From assembly GCA_032158295.1 (NCBI GenBank), contig CM063260.1, positions 7,978,767 to 8,042,766 of the forward strand: a stretch of 64,000 nucleotides of DNA, written 5' to 3'. A program made the position numbers and the translations under genes. Positions within the stretch are counted from its first letter, which is position 1. Each line of letters starts with the position of its first letter. Below are positions 41,741-52,956 of the stretch, piece after piece. This DNA is from Pycnopodia helianthoides (lineage: Eukaryota > Echinodermata > Asteroidea > Forcipulatida > Asteriidae). The notes beneath the pieces were generated by a model that made no database searches, had not been told where the DNA came from, and saw only the letters and a program-made list of their open reading frames with translations.

Positions 41741-42015
41741 TTAAAGGCAAAGTATACCTTTGGTTTTTGGAACCGTTTGATGTTTGCAATAAAACTGACT
41801 TGTGAAAATTTTTTGTCTTAAGGGGGTAGTATTTTGGGGATATCGCTGAAAATCGCTGAAAAAGCAGTTATGTCCATGCATGAAGAATTATCTGTGATTG
41901 GAATACACAATCTATGTTTCATGCATGCATGCATGAAACATTTCTCAGATTGAAAATTTGTTTTAAACCCTTTCTCTAAAACCACATTCTTTAGAAGGGA
42001 AATCTCCTTTAATGT
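41741..42015. mobile_element. TTAA-flanked MITE 2, right end uncertain
   Basis: The left end, TTAAAGGCAAAGTATACCTT, is like the left end of MITE 1, and the next words (AATAAAACTGACTTGTGAAA, GGGGATATCGCTGAAAA) also match it. The centre has a perfect 28-nt palindrome at 41914-41941 built around GCATGCATGCATGC. The right inverted end was not found; the match fades near 42015. Confidence 0.65.
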
Positions 42016-42695
42016 TAGAGGTCACTTTTTGTAAACAAGGTACTTAAAACATCATACTTACATGTATATCTTTACAATTGATGTTTATAATTTTAAAACA
42101 AGCAACATTTTCAGCTGGAACATTTCTTAGGAGAGATACAGACTTCAGGAAAGACAATGACGTGAAATATCAATGACCAATTGACAATTTCATAGTTTAG
42201 TTTCCAACGCAACTGATAATTTCGTAGTATAGTTTCCAACGATTTGGATCCTTTTAGCCTTTTTTTCAGAATTATTTTTGATTTAGCATAACCTAAGAAT
42301 GTAATGGTTGCTAGCTGTTTTAATGCTGGATGATTGCTATATTGAAGCATAGTACCATTGGTGTATATTTTATTATCCTCTGAGGCCTGGAATTTCATTG
42401 TTGAGAGGGCAAGGAGTTTTTCATTTTTCATTACCGAAACATAGCAGAGTTAGAGTCAAGACCTGAAAGTTCGAGCCCAAGACATCATCTCCCGAGACCA
42501 AGACCAAAGGGGAAACTATTATTTAGCTTGAGACCTTGGTCAAGACCTCCAACACCGTAACATTGAATACTTTAATTGAAAATTATTTTGGTTTTCATAT
42601 AAAACATAAAACTGCCATTGCTTGTATCAAAACACAGTTTAATTGCTTATCAGCGGTGAGATTCATTGCAGGATCCAAATTTGGGGATACGTGTT
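42016..42695. other. Intergenic, with a degenerate hAT-like scrap
   Basis: 42440-42560 is rich in GACCAAGACC-type words and ends CCAACACCGT, reminiscent of the hAT family elsewhere in the window, but no clear ends remain. No gene is seen. Confidence 0.35.
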
Positions 42696-43380
42696 GTCAC
42701 CGTTTTCACAAAGGGCCTCATATCTTAAAATTACATATTATTGATTAGTACAGAACGGGCTTATATCTCAATTTTTGCATTTTCACAAAGAGCCACACAT
42801 CCCCAAAGATGCATGTAATACATTGCAACAGAAGAGCAGCAAAGACGGTCTAACTGTTTTCAGACTTAACAAAGATCCAGGGCCCAATTGCATAGATCTG
42901 CTTAATTAACAATGTTCTGCTAAGCAGAAACCAGCAGGATAACAATTGCAAATTGTACATGTGACAGGTAGTTTGGCCAGTAACCTTATTCTGCTAAGCA
43001 TAATTTTGTTGTGCTTAGCTACTTTTTGTGCTTAAGCAGCTCTATGAAATTGGGCCCTGGTATGTCAGTGTGCCACACTGATCATGTGACATGTGCGCTC
43101 CTTTCCTATGTAAAAACATATTCAGATGGGCGTATAAGTAGGTCATCTCAGTTTGAGGTTTTATGAAGAGACACATATCTTTGACTAATTACTGTTGGCA
43201 ATTAGCCAATACTTTAAAGGCAATTAGCTGTCAATGGAGAGGTAATACTTTTACAGAATCATCTTAAACTGCAAACCGTGGCTTTAGTATTGTAGATTTG
43301 CAGTTTTAAACTAAGCAAAGTGGAAAATGTAAATATCAATCATGCTTTTTGACATGAGGCTCTACATGAAAAACGGTGAC
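42696..43380. mobile_element. Second element with the 38841-type TIR
   Basis: The ends are GTCACCGTTTTCACAAAGGG and CTCTACATGAAAAACGGTGAC-like (final 20 bases begin at 43361), matching the TIR of the element at 38841-39468. A different MITE (42877-43060) lies inside. No target duplication was found. Confidence 0.6.
42877..43060. mobile_element. 184-bp MITE with GGGCCC ends
   Basis: The ends CCAGGGCCCAATTGCATAGA and CTATGAAATTGGGCCCTGG are inverted over about 30 bp with few mismatches (GATCTGCTTAA opposite TTAAGCAGCTC). It is nested in the element at 42696-43380. No clean target duplication. Confidence 0.75.
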
Positions 43381-46045
43381 ATAAATGAAATAAATGCTGA
43401 AATAAATGCATTTCCACCTTTTCAGCTATAGATTTCAAGGAGTTTTTTTATAACAGTATCCTCGGCACTAGAGAAGTAGATCAGAGAGTATGATTTCTGT
43501 ACATCTTAAGAAATAAAAGTTTTTTTTCACCAGACAAAATGAAACAAATTCTGATTTCAAATGTCTGAAATTTCTCATCCTTAGCTTACAAATTAACAAG
43601 GGTGTGTATAAGACTGCTACTTTCACATCATTACAAAGATGTGTTTATTGTTAGTATGGTTTTCTCTCATTTTTATTCTAATCAATCAATGGAATGATTT
43701 TCTGTTTGGCGCAAATTAGAAAGACAGTTACCAAAGGTGATTGTAATTGATGACATAATTTTGGTATCTTTTTAATTGCTTAAACTACGTAGTTATCTTT
43801 GAAATGTATAGAAAACAAATTAAGGAAATAAACTATGAATGTAAATTACCGATTGCATTGTCCCGTGATAAATAATTCCTTACAGTGCCTAGAACATCGA
43901 GTGCTAAATCCCAACAAATGCCAAGATGAGACTTAAATAAGTAAGACCCTGTGTGGCAGATACATAATTGGAATTTGTTTTTACATGGTTCTCAAAATTT
44001 GTACCATTTTTTAAATCACTTGGTATATCTTCTGCCCAAAAGAAGATGCCGGGGGGGGGGAAACTGTTTCAAAAATACAGATTCTTCCTTCTTACCATAT
44101 GTTTTTAACATCACAAAGAAGTACACCAATTGTTAAATCGTTAATTCATATCAACAATATTGTGGAAACAAAAAATCTCAAACAAATAATCTCAGCAATG
44201 CATTTTCTTCTCTTCACTTCTGTTTTTAATTATTCTAACTCAGAATATGAACATGGAATTAAAACGGTTGTTTATCAAGTAATACATTACATGAAAGTTT
44301 ATTTTATTTGTATAAATTTGTTGATGAAACATGAAATATCTACAAGTTAATGCATTTAAATGTAAGAGTACAAAATCAGCTGTTATTAGATAAAAGCAAA
44401 CAATGCATGCAGAATTATTGTTTCACCTTGATAAATTTAAGCAATCAGTACGCTGAGCAGAATTGTGTTTGGCTTTGAACATAGATTAAAGCAATTCATA
44501 CACTATGCAGAACTGTTTGAACAGAAAGTTCATCTACTAAGGAAAGTACATCTACATAGTCGTTAACCTTTTACAACTACATGAAATTGCATCACAATTT
44601 TGGGTTTGGTTGGGTGGTTTTCAAGGGTAAAGCATTCATCTTTTCCAGCATCAAGTATACACAGAGTAAGAGACCGGAGTATAAGGCCTAGGGTTTCATG
44701 ATATGACAAACTGTGGCAAGCCTGATGCTATGCCCTGGTGCCCCTTGAAATGTTCAAAAAGCAAGTCTGCATTGATTAAATTTCATTTTCACAATCCTTT
44801 TAGAATCCGTTTAGAAACGGGCAACCTTTAAAAATGTCCATTTAATCAGGGCTCAAAATTTAAACTAGACCGCAGGCCCGAGGCCAGTGATTTTAGTGCC
44901 GAGCCATTCAACTCAAGACCTGACAAGTCCCGCTGTGTTGTGTTTTTCAATTGAATAAGAAAACAAATTATGTTCAAATGTTGACTTTGGGTCCGATAAA
45001 TACCTTTCAATTATGTTGAGTAACATAGCAAAGTATACTTGTCTTCTCCTACATGTCTTACTGTTTGTTCAAACAAAAACAGTTCAGTGCATGCCAAACT
45101 GTGTCAGCATCTTGTTTTCTCAATTTAAATCTGGTCTAGTAAATGTTTTGAGCTACAAGCCCTGCGGTCTTGTGAATTTCCCTAAATTCGGGCCCCGTTA
45201 TTGAACTCCTATGTTTGTAATTCTTTGGGGAAAAAAAATCATTTTCACAAGTTCTTTTTACATGTTTTTTAATGCACTGATTTGAACAGATAAAGTAATA
45301 ACCAATACTGAAACCCTTGGCTACATACAACTTTCTAAGCAAGCACCCAAAATATTCTGCATCATTTTATAACAAGCGATATATAACACTTCCATGGCAA
45401 AAATGTTGTATTTAAAAACTTGAAAACATGAGTAACACAAGGGAACTTACAAAATAATATTGTTTTTAACTGATTGAATAATAGATTACTTTTATACTTG
45501 CTGGTAATCATCATGGTATAAGAGCCATGAACAAAGTTGTAAAATGGGACGATAGCTGGCCTAGAATTTCATCTTTTAGAGGGCAAGGTCATATTCATTT
45601 TGCAAAGGGCATTTCTGTTGGAAAATTTCAAAGTCTATAATAAAACTTTTGAAGGGGCACCCAAAGTCCAAAACCATGGCAAAATACAGTGTAGTTCCTA
45701 CAAGTAGAGTGACTACCTGTAATACTGGGCAGATTATTGTCTTTTTGAGACCGATATTGTCAAATTTACTTCCATCATATTAACAAGATATTTGCTTCCC
45801 TCTTTACCTCCCCGGTCCTTGATAATTTCTAGCAGCGCTTTGGTCTTCATTCTGAAAAGAGATATCTTTAATAAACAAGACTGACCTTTCTTTGCTCTTT
45901 CCATCCTAGTGACAGTGATTGTTCACAAATTGTTCATGCCAATCATGTCATGAATCAAGTTACAACTATATCTAGCTAACAGTGTGCATAATTGAAATTA
46001 TCAAATAAATTCATCAACAAAATAGTAATTGTTGAAAATATTTCT
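43381..46045. other. Intergenic, no gene seen
   Basis: AT-rich. Two related words containing AGACCGCAGG occur in opposite orientation near 44868 and 45160 and may mark an old element. It includes the 3' flank of the Ly6-type gene. Confidence 0.4.
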
Positions 46046-49000
46046 CTAAACAGATAACTTTTTGACAAAAATTACCATGAAAACAATTGTGCAAATACTG
46101 AAAGAGAGTGAAGTTGCTCTATTGCATTTATCACCCTGGCAACAGTAAGTACATGATTCAACGCCAAAAACCTCCATACACGCCTTAGAACAATGTTCAC
46201 TGCAGCTGCGGTCCAAGAGTGTAAGTTGCCCTTTTACCCTCATAAGAGATTTCTGGAGAATGTAATAAAAAGTTTAGATTAAATGAAAACGTGAGTTTAA
46301 TGGTTGTAAGTGTATTGGGAGAAAGAAATTACAAGTCTTGTTAATACAACAATTTTTTGTTTGTTAATAAAACAATTTTTTTGTTCACAAAAACAATCAT
46401 AAAAGCACAGGCCTTTTGCACAGTTAATTTTGCAAGACCAAAAATATCAATTTTTTTTGTTTTTTTTTTGTTTTTTAGTTTGTTTTTGTTTTGGGGGTTT
46501 TTTTGGTTGTTTTTTTTTGTTGTTTTTTTTTTTTTTGGGGGGGGGGTTTAAGGGCGAGTTAAAAAAATATATATGCTACATGTTATCACTAAAATAGCAG
46601 TCATATTTAGCAGTAAGTTTTATCTAAAAATCAGTTTGTCAGGTTCTGTTAACATACTGACATTTTTTGTTTGGGGTTTTTTTTTGGGGGGGGGACTTGA
46701 CTTTCGGAATTTCAAACCCCTTTTTTGTTAGTTTGTGATCCTTTATATGCACTCATCAAAATGTAGACACTCTTACCATTGCAATGCTGAAAAAATAATT
46801 GTTGAACTGTGAATCAGCATTAATTAAGCATTAAACTTCTTTCTTTTTTTGGGTACAATCTTAATTGTTAGGCAAACTGCGATGTCACAATATGACTTTG
46901 GAAAGTTACCAACTAACTCTTCAAAAGAGTTTACTTTATTTAGATGAAGATGTTTTGTGAAACTGCACATTAGGCATTCAAATTCTTCTACAAAAAGAAG
47001 TTTGGCCATGAGTAAATGTTTGTTTTTATTAATGTGAGAAGAATTTTTCACAAGTTTTTAGCTACATGTTTTCTAACACACCAAGTCAAACTGATAAGCA
47101 GGGATGAGATTTGACAAATGTGGAAATTCCTGAAAAAAATGCTATCCCCTTATTCTAGACCAGGAACCTTCCAGAGGTTAAATTCAGGAGTTTTAGACTC
47201 TGTTCATCACCATAAATACAAATCTACAAGTTTGGACAATTTTTTGTACTGTCTTTTTTCCCTCTGGCGACTGCATTTTTTCTTTCAAAAAGTATGAAAA
47301 ATCATAAGAAATCACATGCCTGATTAAAGTGATATGATGCTGAACCCTACTATCTGCTTTTTGAAATATGAATAATTTTACTTGTATTGTAATTTGACAG
47401 TCATCTGAAGTACAAAAGTTACAGTGACCTTAAAAACTCACCAGACAGTAAGTTCCTTCGCACGTTTCTGTAGAGTTCCCAGTTGAGTCAAAAGGATCTT
47501 TGCATTCTCCACCCAAACCAAAGGTGTAACTACAAGAGTGACACTGTGCAGCCTGCAATCCATCTGTAAACAGATACAAAATATTATATTGGCTTATCAT
47601 CCTCACATGGAAGATTTTCTTGTTTTAATTTGCATTTTACTTTTTCCAAATAAACCAATTTTAGCAATAAACCATTTTAGCAATACTTTTTCTTGGTGTA
47701 GATACAGTAGATACTGTGATGCTTCACAGAAGCAATGGGTGCAATTTCCTCCATGCACCTAGTTAAGTCATTGCCTTTCTTAAGCCCAGGCCAAGGGCAA
47801 TTGCCTGAGACAGTGCCAGTGAGTGAGGCAATCACCTTTATTGCCTCCTAACTGTACTCATCATATTATTGTATGCAATGGAGGAGTCCAATCTGGGCTA
47901 GTTAATAATTCATCATCATCACATGAAACTATGTCCCATCCCTAATAATCAGCACTGTATATCAGCCTTGTGTTCTCCTATGAACCCTGTATATTATGTA
48001 TTCCAAAAAGCTGTGTTACACTCACAGCAAATGCATATAATAGTTTATCTGTTGAGCGCAATCTTTAAAGACGTGCATTTTTGTGTAACTGTGATGTGAC
48101 ATTTTTCTGACGCAAACTTTGTTTCAGGCGTGATGCTTCAGATGCTTCATTCTTGAAAGAGCAAGGGCACCAAGGCTATTTCTCCTTTGGGGACCTCTAT
48201 GAGGAAGTTGTCAATTTATATTGCAACAATTCAAGGGGCAGTACCAAGGCAATGACCAGGGACTCCGTGAAGCATCAGGCCTTGGCAACAGACCTGGGGC
48301 GCAATCTTTGAATAAGCGTGCAATCTTTGTTATTTAACCAACCTACCACCATAATGAAATACATGCAAGTGTGCGTAGGAATAGATTTTAGCTCAAAAGG
48401 TTAAAAAGGCAAGTTCGAAGTAGCGTTCTGCTGGATCTTAACTTCAGTCTGAAATGATATTTTTGCTCCAACACTTGAGTAAAGGTAGTGTTAGTAATGT
48501 TACAGAGTTGTGTAAACAAGGTTGTTGCACACGACCTGTGACTGTAAGTTCTGAATTTCTTTTGAAGCGCTGGACGAAGGTACTTGGCCTTGATTGATAA
48601 ACTGTGTTATCTGCTGACACCAATGCGAAGTTCATGAAAAATGTGTGCTATCTGTAGTTCTTGTTTTCTGTGACAACCTACAATGCACAGTTTAAATTTA
48701 AACTTAAAAGCTGCGCATGTGATGTGCATTTTTGTTTAATCGCACGCCCACATTTTTAAAAGTGCATGAAAATTATTTAATAATTTTTAACAACGATTGC
48801 TAAGAGAGGTTTGCGGTGACACCATGTTAAAACTCTTTTGAGTAGTTTTGGTTCTGAAAAGAACCGGTGGTTAACGACTCAACATTTCAAGCAGTATGCT
48901 CTGATTGTCTTCAGGAGGATGCTGGACTCTGTTGCTGGATGCTGCTTAAGTACTGCTTGTAGGTGATTAACTGTGAGTTGGGCTTCTTGGCTCGGTAATG

Positions 49001-49628
49001 CACGAAGGCGGGAACAGGAACTAGATAAGCTGGGCTCGCGCTCATGTCCATTTAAAAAAATACTATTTATACCTAGACTTGTCTTGAGAACCTACATGTA
49101 GATTAAGGAACTAACAACATGCAAAATGTCACTATGGGATGAGCTAAGTTTCACACTTAAAGAAACATTACAGAATTTGTTTTTGCTAACAAAACAGTTT
49201 CTGGCAGTGTAGCACTTTATGTAATCCACCATATACATAAACTGACAAACCTGTAGAAGTTTGAGATCGATCGGCCATCTGGGTCATGAGAAAATAGTAA
49301 AAAACCGATTACACATTTGCATGAAATCATATAGATTCAACAAATGTATAAAACTCCAGTCAGAAAATTGGTTTATTCATTTCTCATCTAACATGGCATT
49401 TCAGACAGAAATATTTCAAGGGATGTTTTCTACTACTATCATCATCATTAGACCGTGTAAGTTTTATGTAAATCTGTGATCAAAAACTAAAAAGTATATT
49501 TTACAAGTTTTTTTTCTTACCAATTCTGTAATGTTCCTTTAAGAAAAATGTATGAAATTCAAAGAATATCTTGTTTTGTTCTTACCAACTGCAGCCAAGA
49601 GAATGCAAGCAACCAAGACAAACTTCAT
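46046..49628 (-). CDS. Ly6/uPAR-type three-finger protein, probably GPI-anchored
   Basis: Three exons join in frame on the minus strand: 49586-49628, 47442-47563 and 46046-46252, with donors GTAAG and GTGAG and acceptors ending in CAG. The product has 123 residues. Residues 1-14 and on are a hydrophobic signal peptide (MKFVLVACILLAA). The mature part starts QCHSC at Cys22/Cys25 and has 12 cysteines before the tail, closing with the family hallmark CCQGDKCN. The C-terminal hydrophobic stretch (SFSICTIVFMVIFV) followed by KK fits a GPI-attachment signal. The three-finger fold is shared by Ly6 and CD59-like surface proteins. Nothing here indicates a venom protein. Twelve cysteines is more than the usual 8-10, so an extra disulfide is likely. 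A hAT element lies about 290 bp upstream of the start codon. An orphan histone-type stem-loop lies in intron 1. Confidence 0.8.
46440..46700. repeat. T/G-rich low-complexity sequence in Ly6-type intron 2
   Basis: Long T runs broken by G runs (including G9 and G8). No coding meaning. Confidence 0.7.
47099..47322. mobile_element. MITE-like repeat, copy 1 (in Ly6-type intron 2)
   Basis: The ends are CAGGGATGAGATTT and AAATCACATGCCTG in inverted orientation. The body shares AAATGTGGAAATTCCTGAAA with the element at 60024-60282. Confidence 0.6.
48125..48281. mobile_element. Short foldback element in Ly6-type intron 1
   Basis: CAGGCGTGATGCTTCA at the left pairs with TGAAGCATCAGGCCTTG at the right, 157 bp apart. 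No coding sequence; no clear target duplication. Confidence 0.5.
48850..48865 (-). promoter_or_regulatory. Perfect histone-type 3' stem-loop, orphan
   Basis: On the minus strand this reads GGTTCTTTTCAGAACC, a perfect 6-bp stem with a TTTC loop preceded by CCACC. Sequence just upstream on that strand (TACTGCTTGAAATGTTGAG) resembles the sequence before a loop-deleted version at 9179-9191 (+). It therefore looks like a dispersed module rather than the end of an intact histone gene. It lies in the first intron of the Ly6-type gene, on the same strand as that gene. Confidence 0.5.
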
Positions 49629-49916
49629 GATGATTGTGAACTTGAAAACTCAGAAACTGTGTTGATTGATAAGCTAGAGTAGACACGTTGATACAGAATC
49701 CTGTTCCTCTGTCAAAAGTTGAGAATGACAAAAAGAAGAAAAAATGCCAGTAGGTAGATGGATTGCACAAGAGTGGATTACAAGAGTGGAAAAACAATGG
49801 ATTAAATTGGAAACGTGCACGTGTGTACGCGCTGCACACAACTCTTGGCCAATGGTAGCCCGAAAAAAAATTGTACAAAACTACAATCTCTGCTATCATG
49901 GCTGTTGTCCCAGCAG

Positions 49917-51986
49917 CAGTGTTGTAGGTCTCGAGACCCGTCTCGGTCTCGGTTTTGAGACCACTTTTTGCTGGTCTTGGTCTCGACCCTTCCGGTCTCG
50001 AATATTTGCCTGGTCTCGCTTCGAGACCAGCAAAATATGCAAATTTATTTGATTTATTCAGATAGCAAATAGTTTAAGAGAACTTGCAGTTTGTACAGAC
50101 AACCTCGCTTGTTGTTGTGTGAGCTTGCACGCAGCTAGCTATATGTACTGTACATGTGCATGTACATAGTGCCATGTGTGTGCTTGTGCCATCGGCTTGG
50201 GAGCGAGTTTCTAGCTATGACCAAAACACGCACTACTCGTTGTGAAAGGTAAACGGGTGCATTGCGCATGGTGCAAACAGGTGCATACACTTAAGTTTTC
50301 GCTTTTTTTTTTTAAACGATTATCACAAGATGTCCAGTAATTCTGCTGTGATTAGATTTGGTTGTAAGGACCATAAAGAGATCATGAACACCAAAGAAGG
50401 TAACAAGAAACATTCTGCAGTTTGCATTTTTTGCTCACAACGACAAATCGATTCACGGATTATCGGGGACAAGTTCAGTATTCACTATGCATTTTAAGTC
50501 GGGCCCATAAAGCCAAGTAAGTAACACAAATTAACATTACTCAAATTGATTTCATTGCTCATGATTCTCAGTAAACTGCAAATTGAATGTCAATTATAAC
50601 ACTGATTAAGCCATATCTTAGTTTCACTTTTGTATATGATATTCATGAAAGTGGATAAAAATGTTACGTTTTTACACTATGATCAAGAATAGTTGCGATA
50701 ATCGTAACCCTCCATCCTCCCGACGGTCGGAGACCGGAGGGTTACGAGTCATGCAGTGCAAAAAAGTGGCGAAATTACAATTTCAACTATTTTGGTCAGA
50801 CTAGTCACCAGATTTGCCCAATTTTTACCACTTTCAAAAAACATGACACACGTTCTAAAAATATGGATGTGATCATCAATGTGTCATGAATCCATTCGTA
50901 TTACTCAAAACATCATTGAGAAAATATTTTAAGAAAAAAAGACAAAAACTTACCAGAGACTGAGCGAAATTCTCATGAAGCGTAGACAATCTCAGGTCCG
51001 ATTTTCGAACCTCGCGATTCGTGACCTAGCAACATCTCGACCAATCAGCGTAAGCGGACTCGTCGTTGAGCGCATTTTGTTGAATTGCACAATCACAGGA
51101 TATTGTGAGGAAAAATTTCCAGATTGAGCGCGCATTCTGGAATGCTGATCCTGCAATTAATCAGCGCAAACTGCAGATGGCGCAAATCTGTTGTATACAT
51201 TAACGGCGTGCACGCACAGTCGCACATGGACGATCGCCACGCCTACTCAACGGTTTGGTTTACGCTGATTGGTTGATTTAGGGGAAGCGCGGTCCATGGA
51301 CATTTCGGTCAGTTTCTGGTAAGTTTTTGTTCGTTTTTTCTTCAAATAATTTTTCAACGATGTTTAGAGTGTTATGAATGGATTCATTACACATTGATGA
51401 TCAAATCCATGTTCTTAGAATGTGTCATGTTTTTTGAAAGTGGTAAAAATTGGGCAAATCTGGTGACTAGTCTGACCAAAATAGTTGAAATTGTAATTTC
51501 GCCACTTTTTTGCACTGCATGACTCGTAACCCTCCGGTCTCCGACCGTCGGGAGGATGGAGGGTTACGATTATCGCAACTAGATCAAGAACAACCCCATT
51601 GACAATGCACGTTTGTCCATGTTGATGTTTCTGAGCTGAAGTGCAATGAAGATATTCTGTAAATGGACAGGTACCTATACAAAAAACAACTGTTTTGGCA
51701 CATTCCTGAATCGGACAGAACAAACTTATTATTGATTTTTGATAAATATTGTATTATCCAGTACAGTATTGTTGTAAAACAAGTACACAAAAGATTTCAC
51801 AGTAATTATCTAGCAGCAAAAGACATACTCAGCTTGTTTTACAGCAATAAAAGACTTTCATTTCATTTATTATGTGTGTAATTTTATTACATGTATGTAA
51901 TTTACACATGTGGTCTCGAGGTCTCGGTCTCGGACCTCCTGGTCTCGGTCTCGGTCTCGGACTCCCAGGTCTCGACTACAACACTG
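49917..51986. mobile_element. hAT-type DNA transposon, non-autonomous, 2070 bp
   Basis: Flanked by a perfect 8-bp target duplication, CCCAGCAG (49909-49916 and 51987-51994), the length typical of hAT insertions. The termini are CAGTGTTGTAG and CTACAACACTG. Sub-terminal regions on both sides are packed with GGTCTCG repeats in opposite orientation. A reading starting at 50330 (MSSNSAVIRFGCKDHKEIMN) has CxxC and a distal His that fit a BED-type zinc finger, then stops, so transposase coding capacity is lost. A second element (50690-51581) is inserted inside. It lies about 290 bp upstream of the Ly6-type start codon. Confidence 0.85.
50690..51581. mobile_element. Long-TIR element with 9-bp target duplication (Mutator-like MITE), nested
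   Basis: 892 bp, with inverted arms of about 285 bp (50690-50975 and about 51297-51581). The ends are TAGTTGCGATAATCGTAACC and GGTTACGATTATCGCAACTA. The flanking 9-bp duplication GATCAAGAA is perfect (50681-50689 and 51582-51590). Long arms and a 9-bp duplication are typical of Mutator-like elements. The interior has no coding sequence and a further inverted pair (ACCAATCAGCGTAA and TTACGCTGATTGGT). Confidence 0.88.
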
Positions 51987-51994
51987 CCCAGCAG

Positions 51995-52920
51995 TAGGGC
52001 GGGGCAGACATTTTCACCTGGTCCTTAGCAAAGAACCGCCATTGTACTGACTACTGTCTACTGAGCAGTGAGTGAATGAGTGATGGCGATAGGGCAGGGC
52101 AACACTCGGCCAAGTCCCCGCTACTGTCCCGGCTAGTGGTCATCAGTTTTTTGGGCATCCCCGTCTATGTCCCATCCCAGGGCCGAAACTACAGAATGGA
52201 TACGTGCTAAAAGTGAAGAATGCCAAGTTATGCTACCTTTTCATACAGTCATGACAGTTACACTACAGTCAGACAGTACAGTCTGACACTGACAGTGACA
52301 GTGTACCATGGTGTACTTTCAAAACAAAAACTTTTACTTAAAGATAATCTAATGATGAAAGAAGATCACACTTACCCGTTTTATCGAGCCTAATTTGTTT
52401 GAGGTGACTGTCGTCAGTGTCCACTAAATGAGGAAATGAAGGAGTCAATTTCGTAAGTTTGCTGGACGCCGGCGACCAACACAAACAATTTTTGATTGAG
52501 CTAAAATACAACACAAGTGAGGTTTTCCCGCCTAAAATACAACGAATGAACTGTGTCTATCAAAGCCTTGCGATTGGTTAAAAAGGGACACGTTGCCTTG
52601 GACTAGGCGATTTGGGCTATAAAAAGCGTTTGTTATGAAATGAATATGGTTGGAAAGCGTTTTAAAAGTGGAATAAAATAAATTATCCACACGAATATGC
52701 TTCGAAATTGTGTGATTTTCATTTTACTTTGTGAACTAACATGGCCCGCCATTTAAATGTAGAACCAATATTATTTTGTTTTTGTCCTAAACATTATGTC
52801 GGACCGTGTCAGTTTGTTATAATCTGACATGATTGGTTGAAACTTGGCCAAACACGTGTCACAGCGATGCAAGATCATACCATTAATGCAGTAGGGGGAA
52901 AGTAACGAAGTCTTGCGCGT
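51995..52920. other. Intergenic, no gene seen
   Basis: A TATAAAAAG word occurs near 52619 without an associated gene. A minus-strand open frame of 198 codons (52771-53367) has no domain and overlaps a perfect palindrome. Confidence 0.35.
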
Positions 52921-52956
52921 GTTCGAACCACTGATCTCTGTATCAGTGGTTCGAAC
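52921..52956. repeat. Perfect 15-bp stem hairpin
   Basis: GTTCGAACCACTGAT (52921-52935) and ATCAGTGGTTCGAAC (52942-52956) are exact complements separated by 6 nt. Confidence 0.75.

Noticed and set aside
48866..49000. Decayed histone H2A tail upstream of the orphan stem-loop
   Set aside because: A reading near HLQAVLKQHPATESS recalls the H2A C-terminus, but similarity is too weak and short to call a pseudogene.
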